Below the pieces are notes generated by a model, which saw nothing but the letters and a program-made list of their open reading frames with translations, searched no databases and was not told where the DNA came from. A DNA stretch of 64,000 nt from the NCBI RefSeq assembly GCF_005222835.1, contig NZ_STGA01000045.1:62001-126000 (forward strand), read 5' to 3'. The stretch comes from Rhizobium sp. FKY42 (GTDB taxonomy: Bacteria > Pseudomonadota > Alphaproteobacteria > Rhizobiales > Rhizobiaceae). The position numbers were made by a program, and so were the translations under genes. Within the stretch, counting starts at the first letter, position 1. Every line of letters starts with the position of its first letter. Shown here one piece after another: positions 1 to 9,573 of this stretch.

Positions 1-326
1 CCAACGGTAAAGCACGGGTTCAGGCTGGCGATGGGCTCTTGGAAGATCATTGCCATATCTTTACCGATCAGCTTCCGCCGTTCTGCATCGGGCAATTTGC
101 TGATGTCCCGACCCTGGAACTCGATCTTGTCAGCCGTGATCTTGGCTGTCCAAGGCAGAAGGCCCATAACTGCGAGCATGGAAACGGACTTTCCTGAACC
201 GCTTTCCCCGACGATGGCAAGAACTTCGCCTTCGTTGACTGAGAGCGACACACCATCAACAGCCTTGAACCAGCCACTTGCGGTCTCGAACTGAACGGTC
301 AGGTTCTGAATATCAAGAAGCGCCAT
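1..326 (-). CDS. dppD: Dipeptide ABC transporter ATP-binding protein, DppD-like (partial, N-terminal part)
   Basis: First ~108 codons of a peptide-importer ATPase; the rest lies beyond the left edge. The reading starts MALLDIQNLTVQF at an ATG (complement of 324-326). A Walker A GESGSGKS follows near residue 39, and the Q-loop MIFQEP comes just before the edge. The family energises uptake through a DppB/DppC pore; most importers of this type have a second ATPase (DppF), expected just outside the window. It sits 2 bp downstream of the dppC stop, so it is the fourth gene of the dppABCD operon. Family assignment is firm; substrate (dipeptide versus other small peptides or haem) is not shown by the sequence. 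Confidence 0.9.
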   Translation of the reverse strand, partial: MALLDIQNLTVQFETASGWFKAVDGVSLSVNEGEVLAIVGESGSGKSVSMLAVMGLLPWTAKITADKIEFQGRDISKLPDAERRKLIGKDMAMIFQEPIASLNPCFTV

Positions 327-328
327 GA

Positions 329-1237
329 TCAGGACCTCTTCATCTTGGGATCGAGCGCATCGCGCAGACCGTCACCCATGAGATTGATTGCAAGAACGGT
401 GATCAGGATTGCAAGGCCCGGGAAGGTGACCACCCACCATGCACGCAGAATAAACTCGCGCGCTTCCGCCAGCATGGTGCCCCATTCCGGTGCCGGTGGC
501 TGGGCTCCCATTCCCAGGAAACCGAGTGCAGCCGCATCCAGAATAGCGTTCGAGAATGATAGCGTTGCCTGCACGATCAGAGGTGCCGTGCAATTTGGCA
601 GGATGGTCCTGAACATCAACCGGAAAGGCCCAGCTCCGGCAATCCGGGCTGCGGTCACGTAGTCCCGCGTCAATTCCGCCATGACCGCTGCACGTGTGAG
701 ACGCACAAAATGCGGCTGCAACGTCAACGCAATTGCAATCATTCCGTTGGTCAGACTTGGCCCGAGGATAGCGACCAGCACCAGTGCCAGCAACAGGGAC
801 GGAAATGCGAGGATGATATCCATCAGGCGCATGATGACCGTATCGACCCAGCCCCGGCAATAGCCTGCAATTAGGCCCACCACAATCCCTCCGGTCAACG
901 ACAATGTCGTGACGAACAGACCGATAAACAGGGAATACTGCGCGCCGTAGATCAGTCGCGAGAGGATATCTCTTCCCACCGCATCTGTGCCGAGCAGGTA
1001 GGTCGCACGCCCACCCTGAAGCCAGGCGGGAGGGACAAGGACAGCGTCACGGTACTGCTCGAAGGGCGAGTGCGGTGCAATCAGCGGTGCGAACACAGCC
1101 ACGATGACCAATGCAATGAAAACAACGAGGCCGATGACCGCGCCGCGGTTTTCGGAAAAATAGAACCAGAATTCGCTGAGCATCTGGCGGCGCAAAGCCG
1201 CGCTGGTCACTGTTTCTGTCTTGGTCGCTTCTGCCAT
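329..1237 (-). CDS. dppC: Dipeptide ABC transporter permease, DppC-like
   Basis: Inner-membrane pore subunit of 302 residues, normal for DppC. It has a cytoplasmic N-terminus, a first membrane segment near residues 35-52 (VIGLVVFIALVIVAVFAPLI), the family mark LLGTDAVGRDILSRLIYGA, four to five further hydrophobic helices, and an EAA-type loop (AARIAGAGPFRLMFRTILPN) that docks to the ATPase. The end GDGLRDALDPKMKRS is typical. It lies 15 bp after dppB and 2 bp before dppD on the same strand. It works with DppB as a heterodimer to pass peptides delivered by the periplasmic DppA. Confidence 0.93.
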   Translation of the reverse strand: MAEATKTETVTSAALRRQMLSEFWFYFSENRGAVIGLVVFIALVIVAVFAPLIAPHSPFEQYRDAVLVPPAWLQGGRATYLLGTDAVGRDILSRLIYGAQYSLFIGLFVTTLSLTGGIVVGLIAGYCRGWVDTVIMRLMDIILAFPSLLLALVLVAILGPSLTNGMIAIALTLQPHFVRLTRAAVMAELTRDYVTAARIAGAGPFRLMFRTILPNCTAPLIVQATLSFSNAILDAAALGFLGMGAQPPAPEWGTMLAEAREFILRAWWVVTFPGLAILITVLAINLMGDGLRDALDPKMKRS

Positions 1238-1252
1238 GGGATTTTCTCCTTC

Positions 1253-2257
1253 TTAGTGGCGGATACGCGGGTTGACGAGCCCGTAGAGCAAATCAACGAT
1301 GAGGTTGACGATCATGATGATACCGGCGATCAAAAGCAGTCCGCCCTGGATAACCGGATAATCGCGACGGAAAACGCTATCCACCATCCACTTGCCGATA
1401 CCCGGCCAGGAGAAGATCGTCTCCGTGAGAATGGCACCGGCCAGCATCACGCCAATCTGCAGACCTATTGTTGTTATGACCGGGATCATGGCATTGCGCA
1501 GCGCATGCAGGCCAACGACGCGGAACGGGGAAAGGCCCTTGGCGCGCGCAGTGCGAATATAATCCTCAGAGAGCACTTCCAGCATTGCAGAGCGCGTCTG
1601 GCGCGCAATGACAGCGAGAGGAATGGTCGCCAGCACGATAGACGGCAAGATGAGATGGCTGACCGCAGATGAAAAGGCACCTTTCTGACCGGACAGCAGG
1701 GAGTCGATCAGCATGAAGCCTGTCACCGGCTTGAAATAGAACATCAGCGATATGCGGCCGGAAACCGGTGTCCACTGAAGAATGCCGGAAAACAAAATGA
1801 TGAGCAGCAGGCCCCACCAGAAGATCGGCATCGAATAGCCGACAAGGGCGATGCCCATCATGGATTGGTCGACAGCAGAGCCGCGCTTGATTGCCGCGAT
1901 GACGCCAGCTGGAATGCCCAGGGCGACGGCAATGATGATCGCACAGAATGATAGCTCCACGGTTGCCGGAAAGAGCGCGAGGAACTGCTTCAGAATAGGC
2001 GTTTTCGAAACGATCGAGGTGCCGAAGTCGCCCGTGACCACACCGCCGAGATAATCAAGGTATTGGATGACCATAGGCCGATCCAGACCGAGTTGCGCAC
2101 TGATCTGCGCATGGCGCTCGGGCGACATGACGCGTTCGCCCGACAGCAGGGCAACCGGATCACCCGGCAGCAGACGAATGAACGCAAAGGCAATGATTGA
2201 TACCCCGATAAATGTCGGGATCAAGACGGCAAGCCGTCTCAAAAGAAAGCCAAACAT
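1253..2257 (-). CDS. dppB: Dipeptide ABC transporter permease, DppB-like
   Basis: Membrane permease, 334 residues from the ATG at 2257 (MFGFLLRRLAVLIPTFIGVS), which begins directly with the first transmembrane helix as DppB proteins do. An in-frame start at 2329 would add 24 polar residues and is less likely. Seen: the LPGDP motif after helix 1, five more hydrophobic segments, the EAA loop (YIRTARAKGLSPFRVVGLHA) and the C-terminal DLLYGLVNPRIRH. Partner of DppC. It is separated from dppA by ~150 bp containing a strong hairpin, which could lower permease expression relative to the binding protein. Confidence 0.92.
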   Translation of the reverse strand: MFGFLLRRLAVLIPTFIGVSIIAFAFIRLLPGDPVALLSGERVMSPERHAQISAQLGLDRPMVIQYLDYLGGVVTGDFGTSIVSKTPILKQFLALFPATVELSFCAIIIAVALGIPAGVIAAIKRGSAVDQSMMGIALVGYSMPIFWWGLLLIILFSGILQWTPVSGRISLMFYFKPVTGFMLIDSLLSGQKGAFSSAVSHLILPSIVLATIPLAVIARQTRSAMLEVLSEDYIRTARAKGLSPFRVVGLHALRNAMIPVITTIGLQIGVMLAGAILTETIFSWPGIGKWMVDSVFRRDYPVIQGGLLLIAGIIMIVNLIVDLLYGLVNPRIRH

Positions 2258-2362
2258 GGATGAAACCTGCTTATTTTTCTTGGGTCTGGCGGTTCCACGG
2301 AGTCGGCCGTCGGAAGTGCCAGCCTTCATCTGACGATAATCTGATCGTCCAGGCTGAGGAAA

Positions 2363-2390
2363 GGCCGCGGAATGCCCTCATCCCGCGGCC
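2363..2390 (-). terminator. GC-rich hairpin between dppA and dppB (intra-operon attenuator or RNA stabiliser)
   Basis: Perfect 8-bp arms GGCCGCGG / CCGCGGCC enclose a 12-nt loop, starting 23 bp after the dppA stop. No long T run follows on the minus strand, so partial termination or 3'-end protection of the dppA message is more likely than full termination. Confidence 0.6.
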
Positions 2391-2413
2391 CAGTTTAGGA
2401 TTACACCGAAAAC

Positions 2414-4015
2414 TTACTCGGTAATGTCGACATTTTCAAATGTGAAATCGCCAAGCGGGCTCTGAACGAAGCCGGTAACATTCTTACGCATTGGCACGAT
2501 GGACAAAGAGTGGTCGAGCGTCGCCCAAGGCGCTTCGCGCTTGAACACGACCTGCGCCTCTTCATAGAGCTTCGTGCGCTCTGCCTGGTCGGAGGTGACC
2601 TTTGCCTTCTTCACGAGGGCGTCGAACTCCTTGTTGCACCACTGAGCGCGGTTATTGCCGCCCACTGCATCGCATCCCAGAAGCGTATCGAGGAAGTTGT
2701 CCGGATCGCCATTATCACCGGTCCAGCCCAGCATGGCCGCGCCGTCACGATCCTTGGCCTTCGAACGCTGCAGGTATTCAGCCCATTCGTAAGACACGAT
2801 CTCGACCTTCACGCCGATCTTTGCAAAATCGTCCTGGATGATTTCGGCAGCGCGACGAGCGTTGAGCATGTACGGGCGCGAAACCGGCATTGCCCAGACC
2901 TTCATCGAAAGGTTCTTGACGCCTGCATCCGCCAGCATCTTCTTGGCTGCTTCCAGATCGTAGCTGTCGTCCTGAACCTTGTCGTTGTACGACCACATTG
3001 TCGGTGGAATCGGGTTCTTGGCAGGCGTTGCCATACCCTGGAATACGGCGTCCACGATTGCCTTCTTATTGATCGCCTTGTTCAGCGCCTTGCGAACTTC
3101 AGGCTTGTCGAAAGGCGCCTGTGTCGTGTTGTAGGCGAGGTAGGCAATATTGAGGCCTTCCTGCTCCATGACCTTCAGGTTGCTGTCGGACTTCATCGAC
3201 GTCACGTCGGCAGCGTTCGGGTAAGGCATCAGGTGGCATTCGCCAGCCTTAAGCTTCTGGTAACGAACGGCAGCGTCTGTAGTGATCGCGAAGACCAGAT
3301 CGTCGATCTTCGGCGCGCCACCCCAGTAATCGGCGTTCTTCTGGTAGCGGATGACGGCATCCTGCTGATAACCGATGAAGGTGAACGGACCAGTGCCTAC
3401 CGGCATCTGGTTCAGTTGCTCCTTCTTGCCAGCCTTGTCCAGGCTGTCGGCATATTCCTTGGACATTATCGAAGCAAACGGCATCGCAAGATTGGCAAGG
3501 AACGGTGCTTCCGGACGGTTGAGCACCATTTTCACCGTCAGGTCATCGACCTTCTCAACTGACTTGATCAGTTCCGGGAAACCCATGCCAGCGGCATACT
3601 CCCAGGAAGCGCCAGCGATATACTGGTTCCACGGGTTGCTCTTGTTGATCTGACGGTCGATCGAAAAGACGACATCGTCTGCGTTCAGCGTACGGGTCGG
3701 CTTGAAGAACTCGGTGGTCTGAAACTTTACGCCCGAACGAAGCTTGAACGTATATTCCTTGCCGTCTTCGGAAACCTTCCAGCTCTCAGCGAGCGCGGCA
3801 ACCGGCTTCGTTGTGCCAGGTTCGAACTCAAGCAGGCGGCTGTATACCGGATGGGCTGAGGCATCGAAGGTGGTGCCAGCTGTGTAAAGGCCCGGGTCGA
3901 ACCCTTCCGGAGAACCCTCGGAGCAGAAAACAAAGGTCTTCGCACTCGCAGTGGTTGAAAGAAAGGATGCTGCGAGAAGGGCAGCGGCGAAACCAAATTT
4001 ATATTTCATGTTCAT
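2414..4015 (-). CDS. dppA: Periplasmic dipeptide-binding protein, DppA-like (SBP family 5)
   Basis: 533 residues, the usual DppA length. The N-terminus MNMKYKFGFAAALLAASFLS followed by TTASA-K is a clear Sec signal peptide with cleavage near residue 25. Mature sequence shows the family 5 pattern: FCSEGSPEGFDPGLYTAGTT, VHPVYSRLLEFEPGTT-like region, LAESWKVSEDGKEYTFKLRS, and the DPDNFLDTLLGCDAVGG region near the C-terminus. It binds peptides in the periplasm and delivers them to DppBC. First gene of the minus-strand operon; its promoter must lie in 4016-4434. A haem or other peptide-like ligand cannot be excluded. Confidence 0.93.
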   Translation of the reverse strand: MNMKYKFGFAAALLAASFLSTTASAKTFVFCSEGSPEGFDPGLYTAGTTFDASAHPVYSRLLEFEPGTTKPVAALAESWKVSEDGKEYTFKLRSGVKFQTTEFFKPTRTLNADDVVFSIDRQINKSNPWNQYIAGASWEYAAGMGFPELIKSVEKVDDLTVKMVLNRPEAPFLANLAMPFASIMSKEYADSLDKAGKKEQLNQMPVGTGPFTFIGYQQDAVIRYQKNADYWGGAPKIDDLVFAITTDAAVRYQKLKAGECHLMPYPNAADVTSMKSDSNLKVMEQEGLNIAYLAYNTTQAPFDKPEVRKALNKAINKKAIVDAVFQGMATPAKNPIPPTMWSYNDKVQDDSYDLEAAKKMLADAGVKNLSMKVWAMPVSRPYMLNARRAAEIIQDDFAKIGVKVEIVSYEWAEYLQRSKAKDRDGAAMLGWTGDNGDPDNFLDTLLGCDAVGGNNRAQWCNKEFDALVKKAKVTSDQAERTKLYEEAQVVFKREAPWATLDHSLSIVPMRKNVTGFVQSPLGDFTFENVDITE

Positions 4016-4434
4016 CTCCCGTCGGCAAAGGCGAGCAATCAGCCTGTTGCCGTAGTTTCAAGATCTTTGAAGCGCGAGTCTCGTTCAACTTCTTGTTTTT
4101 GTTGCCTTTTCGTCAAGCGACGCATAATGGATGGCTTGAGGACGGATCGTGTCCCCTGATCCAACATGCCGTGCCCGCTTGTTGCGGCGTCCAACTCTCA
4201 TATCTATTAGGCGAACCTTGTAAAGAGCCTGAACTCTTAAGTCTGCCATCTATCCGATGAATTTATGAGCACCTTTCCAGATTGGAAAGATATACGTCCT
4301 TATGAGAAATAATATTGCGCATTTGTGGCGTTGCAGCAAAATTGTCACACAACCGATCAAGGATGCGAAATCCTGTTTCACACCTCTTCCGTGAACGTCA
4401 AAAGCCGGCAAAGGCCGGCTTCGTAGTTTCAGAA
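4016..4434. other. Intergenic region upstream of dppA
   Basis: About 420 bp with no convincing gene; a 62-codon minus-strand reading (4250-4438) has no family resemblance and no good ribosome site. It must hold the dppA promoter, but I cannot place -35/-10 boxes with confidence. An imperfect inverted repeat TAAAGAG-N6-CTCTTAA occurs at 4221-4240. The terminator of the galactoside operon is at the right end. Confidence 0.6.
4401..4421 (-). terminator. Rho-independent terminator of the galactoside operon
   Basis: Read on the minus strand: AAGCCGGC, a short loop, GCCGGCTTT and then T residues, 14 bp beyond the stop of the GH42 gene. Eight-bp GC-rich stem with a T tract; good intrinsic terminator. 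Confidence 0.75.
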
Positions 4435-6381
4435 TCAACCCGAACAGGTTCTAAATCTAAAGACTGATAGCTCTTGCGGAGCCACGATAGGCTCACCAAG
4501 CACCATTTCGCAGCGCGGGGGTATCGACCATGGGCTATCGCCATAGTTGAACGCGAAACTCAGCTCGCCACGGGTTCGAATGCGGATATGATCGGGCACG
4601 TCAACAATGGGCAAACCGGCTTTCGTGGCGACAGACCTCATAGTTGCGGCCAGAAGTTTTTCGTCTGGCCAGCAGGCAAGGTAATAGACATTGTCTTTCT
4701 TCGTCAGTGCCGGATCGCCCCCAGCGAATGTGGAAAGAACCTCAGCGTCAGTCTGCAGATATTCTCGCCAACGAAGACCATTACCTGCCACAGTCCCTGA
4801 AACCGGATCCGAGAGGCCGGGCCGAAGTGTCGAGACCTGAATCACCCGATTGCCGGTCATCTCGGAAAGCGAGCCGGGCGGCAGATTGTGCGGGATCCGG
4901 AAATTGCGATCGCGCGAGCCGGTCCGGGCACCGATCAGGATTGTTCCGCTTGCGGCCTTGAGCGCAGCATGGGCAGCCTCATCGACCTCCGTCATGCAGG
5001 GCACGAGCACAAGATCATATCCCTCGAGCGAAGCACCGGGACGAACGAAGTCGATGTCGAGCCCGAGACGGCGGGCGGCTTCGTACCAGCGGAAACAGAT
5101 TTCCTCGTAGCGGAAGTCTTTGCCCTGCGGCTGGATGACCGTTGTCCAGTAACTTTGATAATCAAAGACCAGTGCAACGCGTGCCTTACGGGTATCGGGC
5201 AGCGTTCCGAGGCTGGCAAGTTCTTGCGCTACGCGCTGAGCTTCAAGTCCACCGGGAGACAACTCGTCCAGACCGGCGAGATTGAGGCCAGCATGCATCT
5301 GCTCCTGTGCAAACGTCGCCTGGCGCCAGCGGAAATAGCTGACGACCTCGGCACCATGGGCAATGGCTTCCCAGGTCCACAGTCGCACCATGCCCGGCTT
5401 GGGAACAGGGTTCCATGGAGCCCAGTTTACTGGCCCCGGTTGCTGCTCCATCACCCAGAACCGGCCGTTTCCGACCGCCCGGTAAAGATCGTGATGGAAT
5501 GGCGCGATATCGGGATGGGATGTTTCCGCCCAGCGATTTCGTTCTGCTTCCGAAAAAGGGAATTTCTCGACGAAGCCGATTGGGTAGCTGTCCCAGGAAG
5601 CGAGATCCAGATTATCGCCGACCTTGAAGTGGTCGAAATCCAGGATAAAGCCCATGAAGTTATGCGTGATCCAGCGACCGGGCGAATGCTTGCGAATGAT
5701 GTTGCACTGCATCTTGTCATAGGCCGCAACCTGATCGGAATGAAAGCGCCAGAAATCCAGCCGCGTCGCGGGGTTTGGTTCGGTCACCGTAAGGTTCGGA
5801 AGCGCTACGTCATCGAAGCTCGTCAGCTCCATTGACCAGAATACGGAACCCCAGGCTTCGTTCAGCTGATCCGGCGATTGATAGCGCATGCGCAGCCAAC
5901 GCTTGAACGCCTTCAGATCCTCCGGCCCCCAGGAAATGATTGTATCGTGGCAGCCATATTCATTGTCTGTTTGCCAACCAACGAGACCCTGGTGATTGCC
6001 GTACCGTTCGGCGACAATCTCGACAATGCGCTTGCTCTCCTTCCACCAGGTTTCGGAGGAAAAGGTATAATGCCGACGTGAACCAAAGCCGCGTGGCTTT
6101 CCGCCCTTGTCGTAGGGAATGATATCAGGGCATTCATCCACCAACCATTTCGGCGGCGTCGCAGTCGGTGTGCCGAGCACAATCTTCAGTCCGGCACGCG
6201 CCAGAATATCCATGGCACGATCAAGCCATTCGAACGCGAACTGGCCGCGCGCAGGCTCCAGCCGAGACCAGGCAAATTCGCCGATGCGAACAAAACGAAT
6301 GCCCAGCTCGACCATGCGCCGGGCGTCGGTTTCCCAACGTGCTTCATCCCAATGTTCAGGGTAATAACAAACGCCCAGCAT
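4435..6381 (-). CDS. Beta-galactosidase, glycoside hydrolase family 42
   Basis: 648 residues, typical for GH42; no signal peptide, so cytoplasmic. It begins MLGVCYYPEHWDEARW, the family's hallmark start. The acid/base glutamate is E141 in QTDNEYGCHD and the nucleophile is E312 in FWVMEQQPGPVNW; both surroundings match GH42. A middle trimerisation domain and a C-terminal beta domain follow. It hydrolyses terminal beta-galactosides. Last gene of the operon: its ATG overlaps the stop of the ATPase gene by one base (TAATG), so it is probably translationally coupled. With the GH36 enzyme upstream, the operon can process both alpha- and beta-galactosides. Confidence 0.95.
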   Translation of the reverse strand: MLGVCYYPEHWDEARWETDARRMVELGIRFVRIGEFAWSRLEPARGQFAFEWLDRAMDILARAGLKIVLGTPTATPPKWLVDECPDIIPYDKGGKPRGFGSRRHYTFSSETWWKESKRIVEIVAERYGNHQGLVGWQTDNEYGCHDTIISWGPEDLKAFKRWLRMRYQSPDQLNEAWGSVFWSMELTSFDDVALPNLTVTEPNPATRLDFWRFHSDQVAAYDKMQCNIIRKHSPGRWITHNFMGFILDFDHFKVGDNLDLASWDSYPIGFVEKFPFSEAERNRWAETSHPDIAPFHHDLYRAVGNGRFWVMEQQPGPVNWAPWNPVPKPGMVRLWTWEAIAHGAEVVSYFRWRQATFAQEQMHAGLNLAGLDELSPGGLEAQRVAQELASLGTLPDTRKARVALVFDYQSYWTTVIQPQGKDFRYEEICFRWYEAARRLGLDIDFVRPGASLEGYDLVLVPCMTEVDEAAHAALKAASGTILIGARTGSRDRNFRIPHNLPPGSLSEMTGNRVIQVSTLRPGLSDPVSGTVAGNGLRWREYLQTDAEVLSTFAGGDPALTKKDNVYYLACWPDEKLLAATMRSVATKAGLPIVDVPDHIRIRTRGELSFAFNYGDSPWSIPPRCEMVLGEPIVAPQELSVFRFRTCSG

Positions 6382-7475
6382 TATCGTGTGAGATCTCCGT
6401 TGATGACCGCATTTCCCTCCTCGTCGAAGAGATGGCAGGCCTTTGTATTGATGCCGAGTTGCAGCGTATCGCCTGGCTTGGCCGAAGCGAGACCATCCGC
6501 CTTCACCGCAATTTCGGTGCCGTCAGCAAGGGCCACAAAGAACAGGGTTTCGGAACCGAGATATTCGGCAAGTTTCACAGTACCCGCAATCATCGCATCC
6601 CCCTGCCCGCCAGCATTGATGTGCTCGGGGCGCAGGCCAAGCGTCATTTGACCGGGACGAATGGCTGCGGTACCAACTTTGATTGTCACGGTCCCGCCCG
6701 GCAGCAGAACGCTTGCCTGACCGTTCTCGACAGTCTCGATCGTAACTTTCAGAAAGTTCATCTTCGGAGAACCGATGAAACCAGCCACAAAGAGATTGTT
6801 CGGGCGATGGTAGAGCTCCAGCGGCGAACCAACCTGCTCGATCCGGCCTGCTGAAAGAACCACGATCTTGTCAGCCATGGTCATGGCCTCGACTTGGTCG
6901 TGGGTGACGTAGATCATCGTGGCCTTGAGATCCTGATGCAGCTTCGATAGCTCTGAGCGCATCTGTACACGCAAAGCCGCATCAAGGTTCGAAAGCGGCT
7001 CGTCGAACAGGAAGACTTCCGGATTGCGAACAATAGCGCGCCCGATGGCGACACGCTGACGCTGGCCGCCGGAGAGCTGGCCCGGCTTTCTCTGGAGCAA
7101 TGGCTCGAGTTGAAGCATCTTCGCGGCAACGGCGGTGCGCTCAGCAATCAGAGGCTTCGAATGGCCGGTCATCTTGAGGCCAAAGCCAATGTTTTCCGCT
7201 ACCGTCATATGAGGGTAGAGCGCATAGGACTGGAAGACCATGGCAACACCACGCTCGGAAGGTCCCACACTGGTCATATCCTTGCCACCAATGGAAAGCG
7301 CGCCTGAGGTAATTTCCTCAAGGCCAGCAATCATTCGCAGCAGGGTGGATTTGCCACAACCGGATGGACCGACGAACACGCAGAACTCGCCGTCCTTCAC
7401 ATCGAGGTCGACACCCTTGATGACGCTGAGCGCGCCAAACTGCTTTTTCACGCCGCGAAGGTTTACGTCAGCCAT
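6381..7475 (-). CDS. Sugar ABC transporter ATP-binding protein, UgpC/MsmK/MalK type
   Basis: 364 residues. Walker A GPSGCGKST at 36-44, Q-loop FQSYALYPHM, signature LSGGQ at 134-138, Walker B VFLFDEP at 154-160, H-loop H192, then a C-terminal TOBE/OB regulatory domain (GLRPEH). It drives the CUT1 importer whose permeases are at 9570-11329. It overlaps the GH36 gene by 8 bp. Such ATPases can serve several importers; the presence of only one in this operon fits a homodimer. Confidence 0.95.
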   Translation of the reverse strand: MADVNLRGVKKQFGALSVIKGVDLDVKDGEFCVFVGPSGCGKSTLLRMIAGLEEITSGALSIGGKDMTSVGPSERGVAMVFQSYALYPHMTVAENIGFGLKMTGHSKPLIAERTAVAAKMLQLEPLLQRKPGQLSGGQRQRVAIGRAIVRNPEVFLFDEPLSNLDAALRVQMRSELSKLHQDLKATMIYVTHDQVEAMTMADKIVVLSAGRIEQVGSPLELYHRPNNLFVAGFIGSPKMNFLKVTIETVENGQASVLLPGGTVTIKVGTAAIRPGQMTLGLRPEHINAGGQGDAMIAGTVKLAEYLGSETLFFVALADGTEIAVKADGLASAKPGDTLQLGINTKACHLFDEEGNAVINGDLTR

Positions 7476-9573
7476 GGGTATTGCCTCCCTCTTGTCGTTC
7501 TAGTTCAAGCATCAATGCACTTTCGGGTCGCAACATCGGTAGCGGCAATCCGCTCAGGACCGCGTTTCGGATATCGAATGAGATCTCACCTGCCAGCAAC
7601 CGCCGTTGCCCATCCGACATCCGGATGAAATCGGGTTCGGCCGGAAGATGCATTCTGATCCTCCACTGCCCCCCAAAGCCTACAAGCTTTGCTGGCAACC
7701 TTAGCGGGGCCGGCTGTTCGCCCACCATCTGTGGCCCTTGCGCAATGAACAACACGATCTTGCCCGCATTTGCGGCGCCCCACACGTAACGGCCATCTTT
7801 TGGTTCAAGCTGAAAATTTGCACCGGGTGCATGTAGGAGTTCGCGAAGCCGTTTGTATTCTGTGATGTAGGTGCTCAACTCGAACTTCTCTTCCGCAGAG
7901 AGTTCAAGCGGGTTGAGCTCGACACCCAGATGATAGGCCATGGCCACCAAGGCCCTGAATGACAGGCTGTGACGACGCCCCGTCTGGTGGTTGGGTGACG
8001 CCGAGATATGGCTTCCGAGAATTTCAGGAGGAATGAACAGAGACGCACCGCGTTGGATTTCCAATCTCTCCAACGCATCAGTGCAATCGGAGGTCCAAAG
8101 GCGGTGCGTCCGCGCGAGAGCACCGTAATCGATGCGCCCGCCCCCCGACGCGCAGCTTTCGATTTCGACCTCTGGATGCGCCTGACGGATCCGGTCCATC
8201 AAGGCATAAACTGCATGGGTCTGGGCAGAGATTGTTGCCCTGCCATCACGCCCCCCGGCATGGGTCAGGTCACGGTTCATGTCCCATTTGATGTAGGAAA
8301 CGGCATGGTTTGAAAGGACCGCATCAATCTTCTCGAAGAGATAATCCGTGACCTCAGCACGCGTCAGATCGAGGACGAGCTGATTGCGCGACAGCAGATG
8401 CGGCCTGCCTTCCACCTGCAGCACCCAATCCGGATGTGCCTCGAACAGGCGAGAGACCGGATTGACCATCTCCGGTTCGAACCATATGCCAAATTGCATC
8501 CCGAGACCGGTAACATGATCGACCAAGGGCTTGAGACCCTCGGGATATTTGCGCGGATCGATATCCCAGTCGCCAAGGCTCGTGGTGTCGTCATCGCGCT
8601 TGCCAAACCAGCCATCGTCCAGAACAAAGCGCTCGATCCCGATCTGCGCGGCGGCGCTGGCCTGATCCTTCAGCGATTGCAGGCGATGATCAAAATAGTT
8701 GCCCTCCCAGGTGTTCAGGGTCACTGGGCGAGCTTGCATCTTTCCTTCCGGCCAGTTGAGCAGTTCCCACCGCACGAAGGCATGGAAAGCCTCCGGATCA
8801 GGACCTGCATAGGCCCACGGACTTTGATAGCTCTCGCCCTGTTTCAGGGTCACCTCTCCGGCTTCGAACAATTCACCGAGGTGAACCAGCCGCTGGCCAT
8901 CATCCGTTCTATCGATCATGATCTGATGGCCGCCACTCCATCCGAGCGCCACGCCAAAACGCTGGCCTTTGCCTTCCAGATAAAGCATCGGAAAGCGATC
9001 ATGCGATGTACGCCCGCGGCGACTTTCCTGCGACCAGATACCGGTGCCCAGAGTCTCGCGACGGATCTGAAACTCTCGTCCCCACATTCCGGTAAACGTA
9101 GTGATCTCGACATCGGGCCAAGCGACAGGAAATGTGCCGGCCATGCACCGATCCAGTTGGTAGGCGTCATTTCCCATATTTGTCAGCGTGGTATTCATGG
9201 CAATGATGCCAGAGGGATAGGCCGACAAGGTGATGGCGAGTGCGAGCTTCGCAACGTCATCGCGCCCGGTCAATTTCGTCGTCTGGCCGGTCTCTTCGAC
9301 CACCCAGTCGCCAAACTGGGCAATGAAATCGCGGCCTTGTCTGTGGCCGGAGATTGCGGGCCAGCCGAAATAGCCCATTCCGCCCGTTGGCAACAGAACG
9401 TTTGCGGGAACCGCGACATCCATGCCGTTGATCCGGCTGGAGCGATCGATTTCAAACAGAGCATCAGGCTGCAGCCGACCAGCCCCGAAGTTCAGAATTT
9501 CCGGCATGCCGAGAGTGGGCAAGCGCAAGCACAGACCGAACTCGGACGAGCCGATGTTTACAATGGTGGTCAT
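7468..9573 (-). CDS. Alpha-galactosidase, glycoside hydrolase family 36
   Basis: 701 residues from the ATG at 9573 (MTTIVNIGSSEFGL). The reading frame is open to 9864, but the extra 97 residues overlap the permease gene and look non-coding. The chosen ATG overlaps the permease stop by 4 bp (ATGA). Domains: N-terminal beta-sandwich to ~residue 280, then a TIM barrel with LNTWEGNYFD, VLDDGWFG, nucleophile D431 in YIKWDMNRD and acid/base D496 in RLWTSDCTD, then a C-terminal beta domain. No signal peptide, so it acts in the cytoplasm on imported melibiose/raffinose-type sugars. Subfamily and exact substrate are inferred. Confidence 0.95.
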   Translation of the reverse strand: MTTIVNIGSSEFGLCLRLPTLGMPEILNFGAGRLQPDALFEIDRSSRINGMDVAVPANVLLPTGGMGYFGWPAISGHRQGRDFIAQFGDWVVEETGQTTKLTGRDDVAKLALAITLSAYPSGIIAMNTTLTNMGNDAYQLDRCMAGTFPVAWPDVEITTFTGMWGREFQIRRETLGTGIWSQESRRGRTSHDRFPMLYLEGKGQRFGVALGWSGGHQIMIDRTDDGQRLVHLGELFEAGEVTLKQGESYQSPWAYAGPDPEAFHAFVRWELLNWPEGKMQARPVTLNTWEGNYFDHRLQSLKDQASAAAQIGIERFVLDDGWFGKRDDDTTSLGDWDIDPRKYPEGLKPLVDHVTGLGMQFGIWFEPEMVNPVSRLFEAHPDWVLQVEGRPHLLSRNQLVLDLTRAEVTDYLFEKIDAVLSNHAVSYIKWDMNRDLTHAGGRDGRATISAQTHAVYALMDRIRQAHPEVEIESCASGGGRIDYGALARTHRLWTSDCTDALERLEIQRGASLFIPPEILGSHISASPNHQTGRRHSLSFRALVAMAYHLGVELNPLELSAEEKFELSTYITEYKRLRELLHAPGANFQLEPKDGRYVWGAANAGKIVLFIAQGPQMVGEQPAPLRLPAKLVGFGGQWRIRMHLPAEPDFIRMSDGQRRLLAGEISFDIRNAVLSGLPLPMLRPESALMLELERQEGGNTHG

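Noticed and set aside
2510-3562. 350-codon open frame on the plus strand
   Set aside because: Antisense to dppA; no ribosome site and no domain.
3811-4260. 149-codon plus-strand frame starting in dppA
   Set aside because: Its first part is antisense to the dppA signal peptide region and the rest crosses the promoter region; composition unlike coding sequence.
4250-4438. 62-codon minus-strand frame in the gap upstream of dppA
   Set aside because: It overlaps the terminator of the galactoside operon, lacks a ribosome site and resembles no family.
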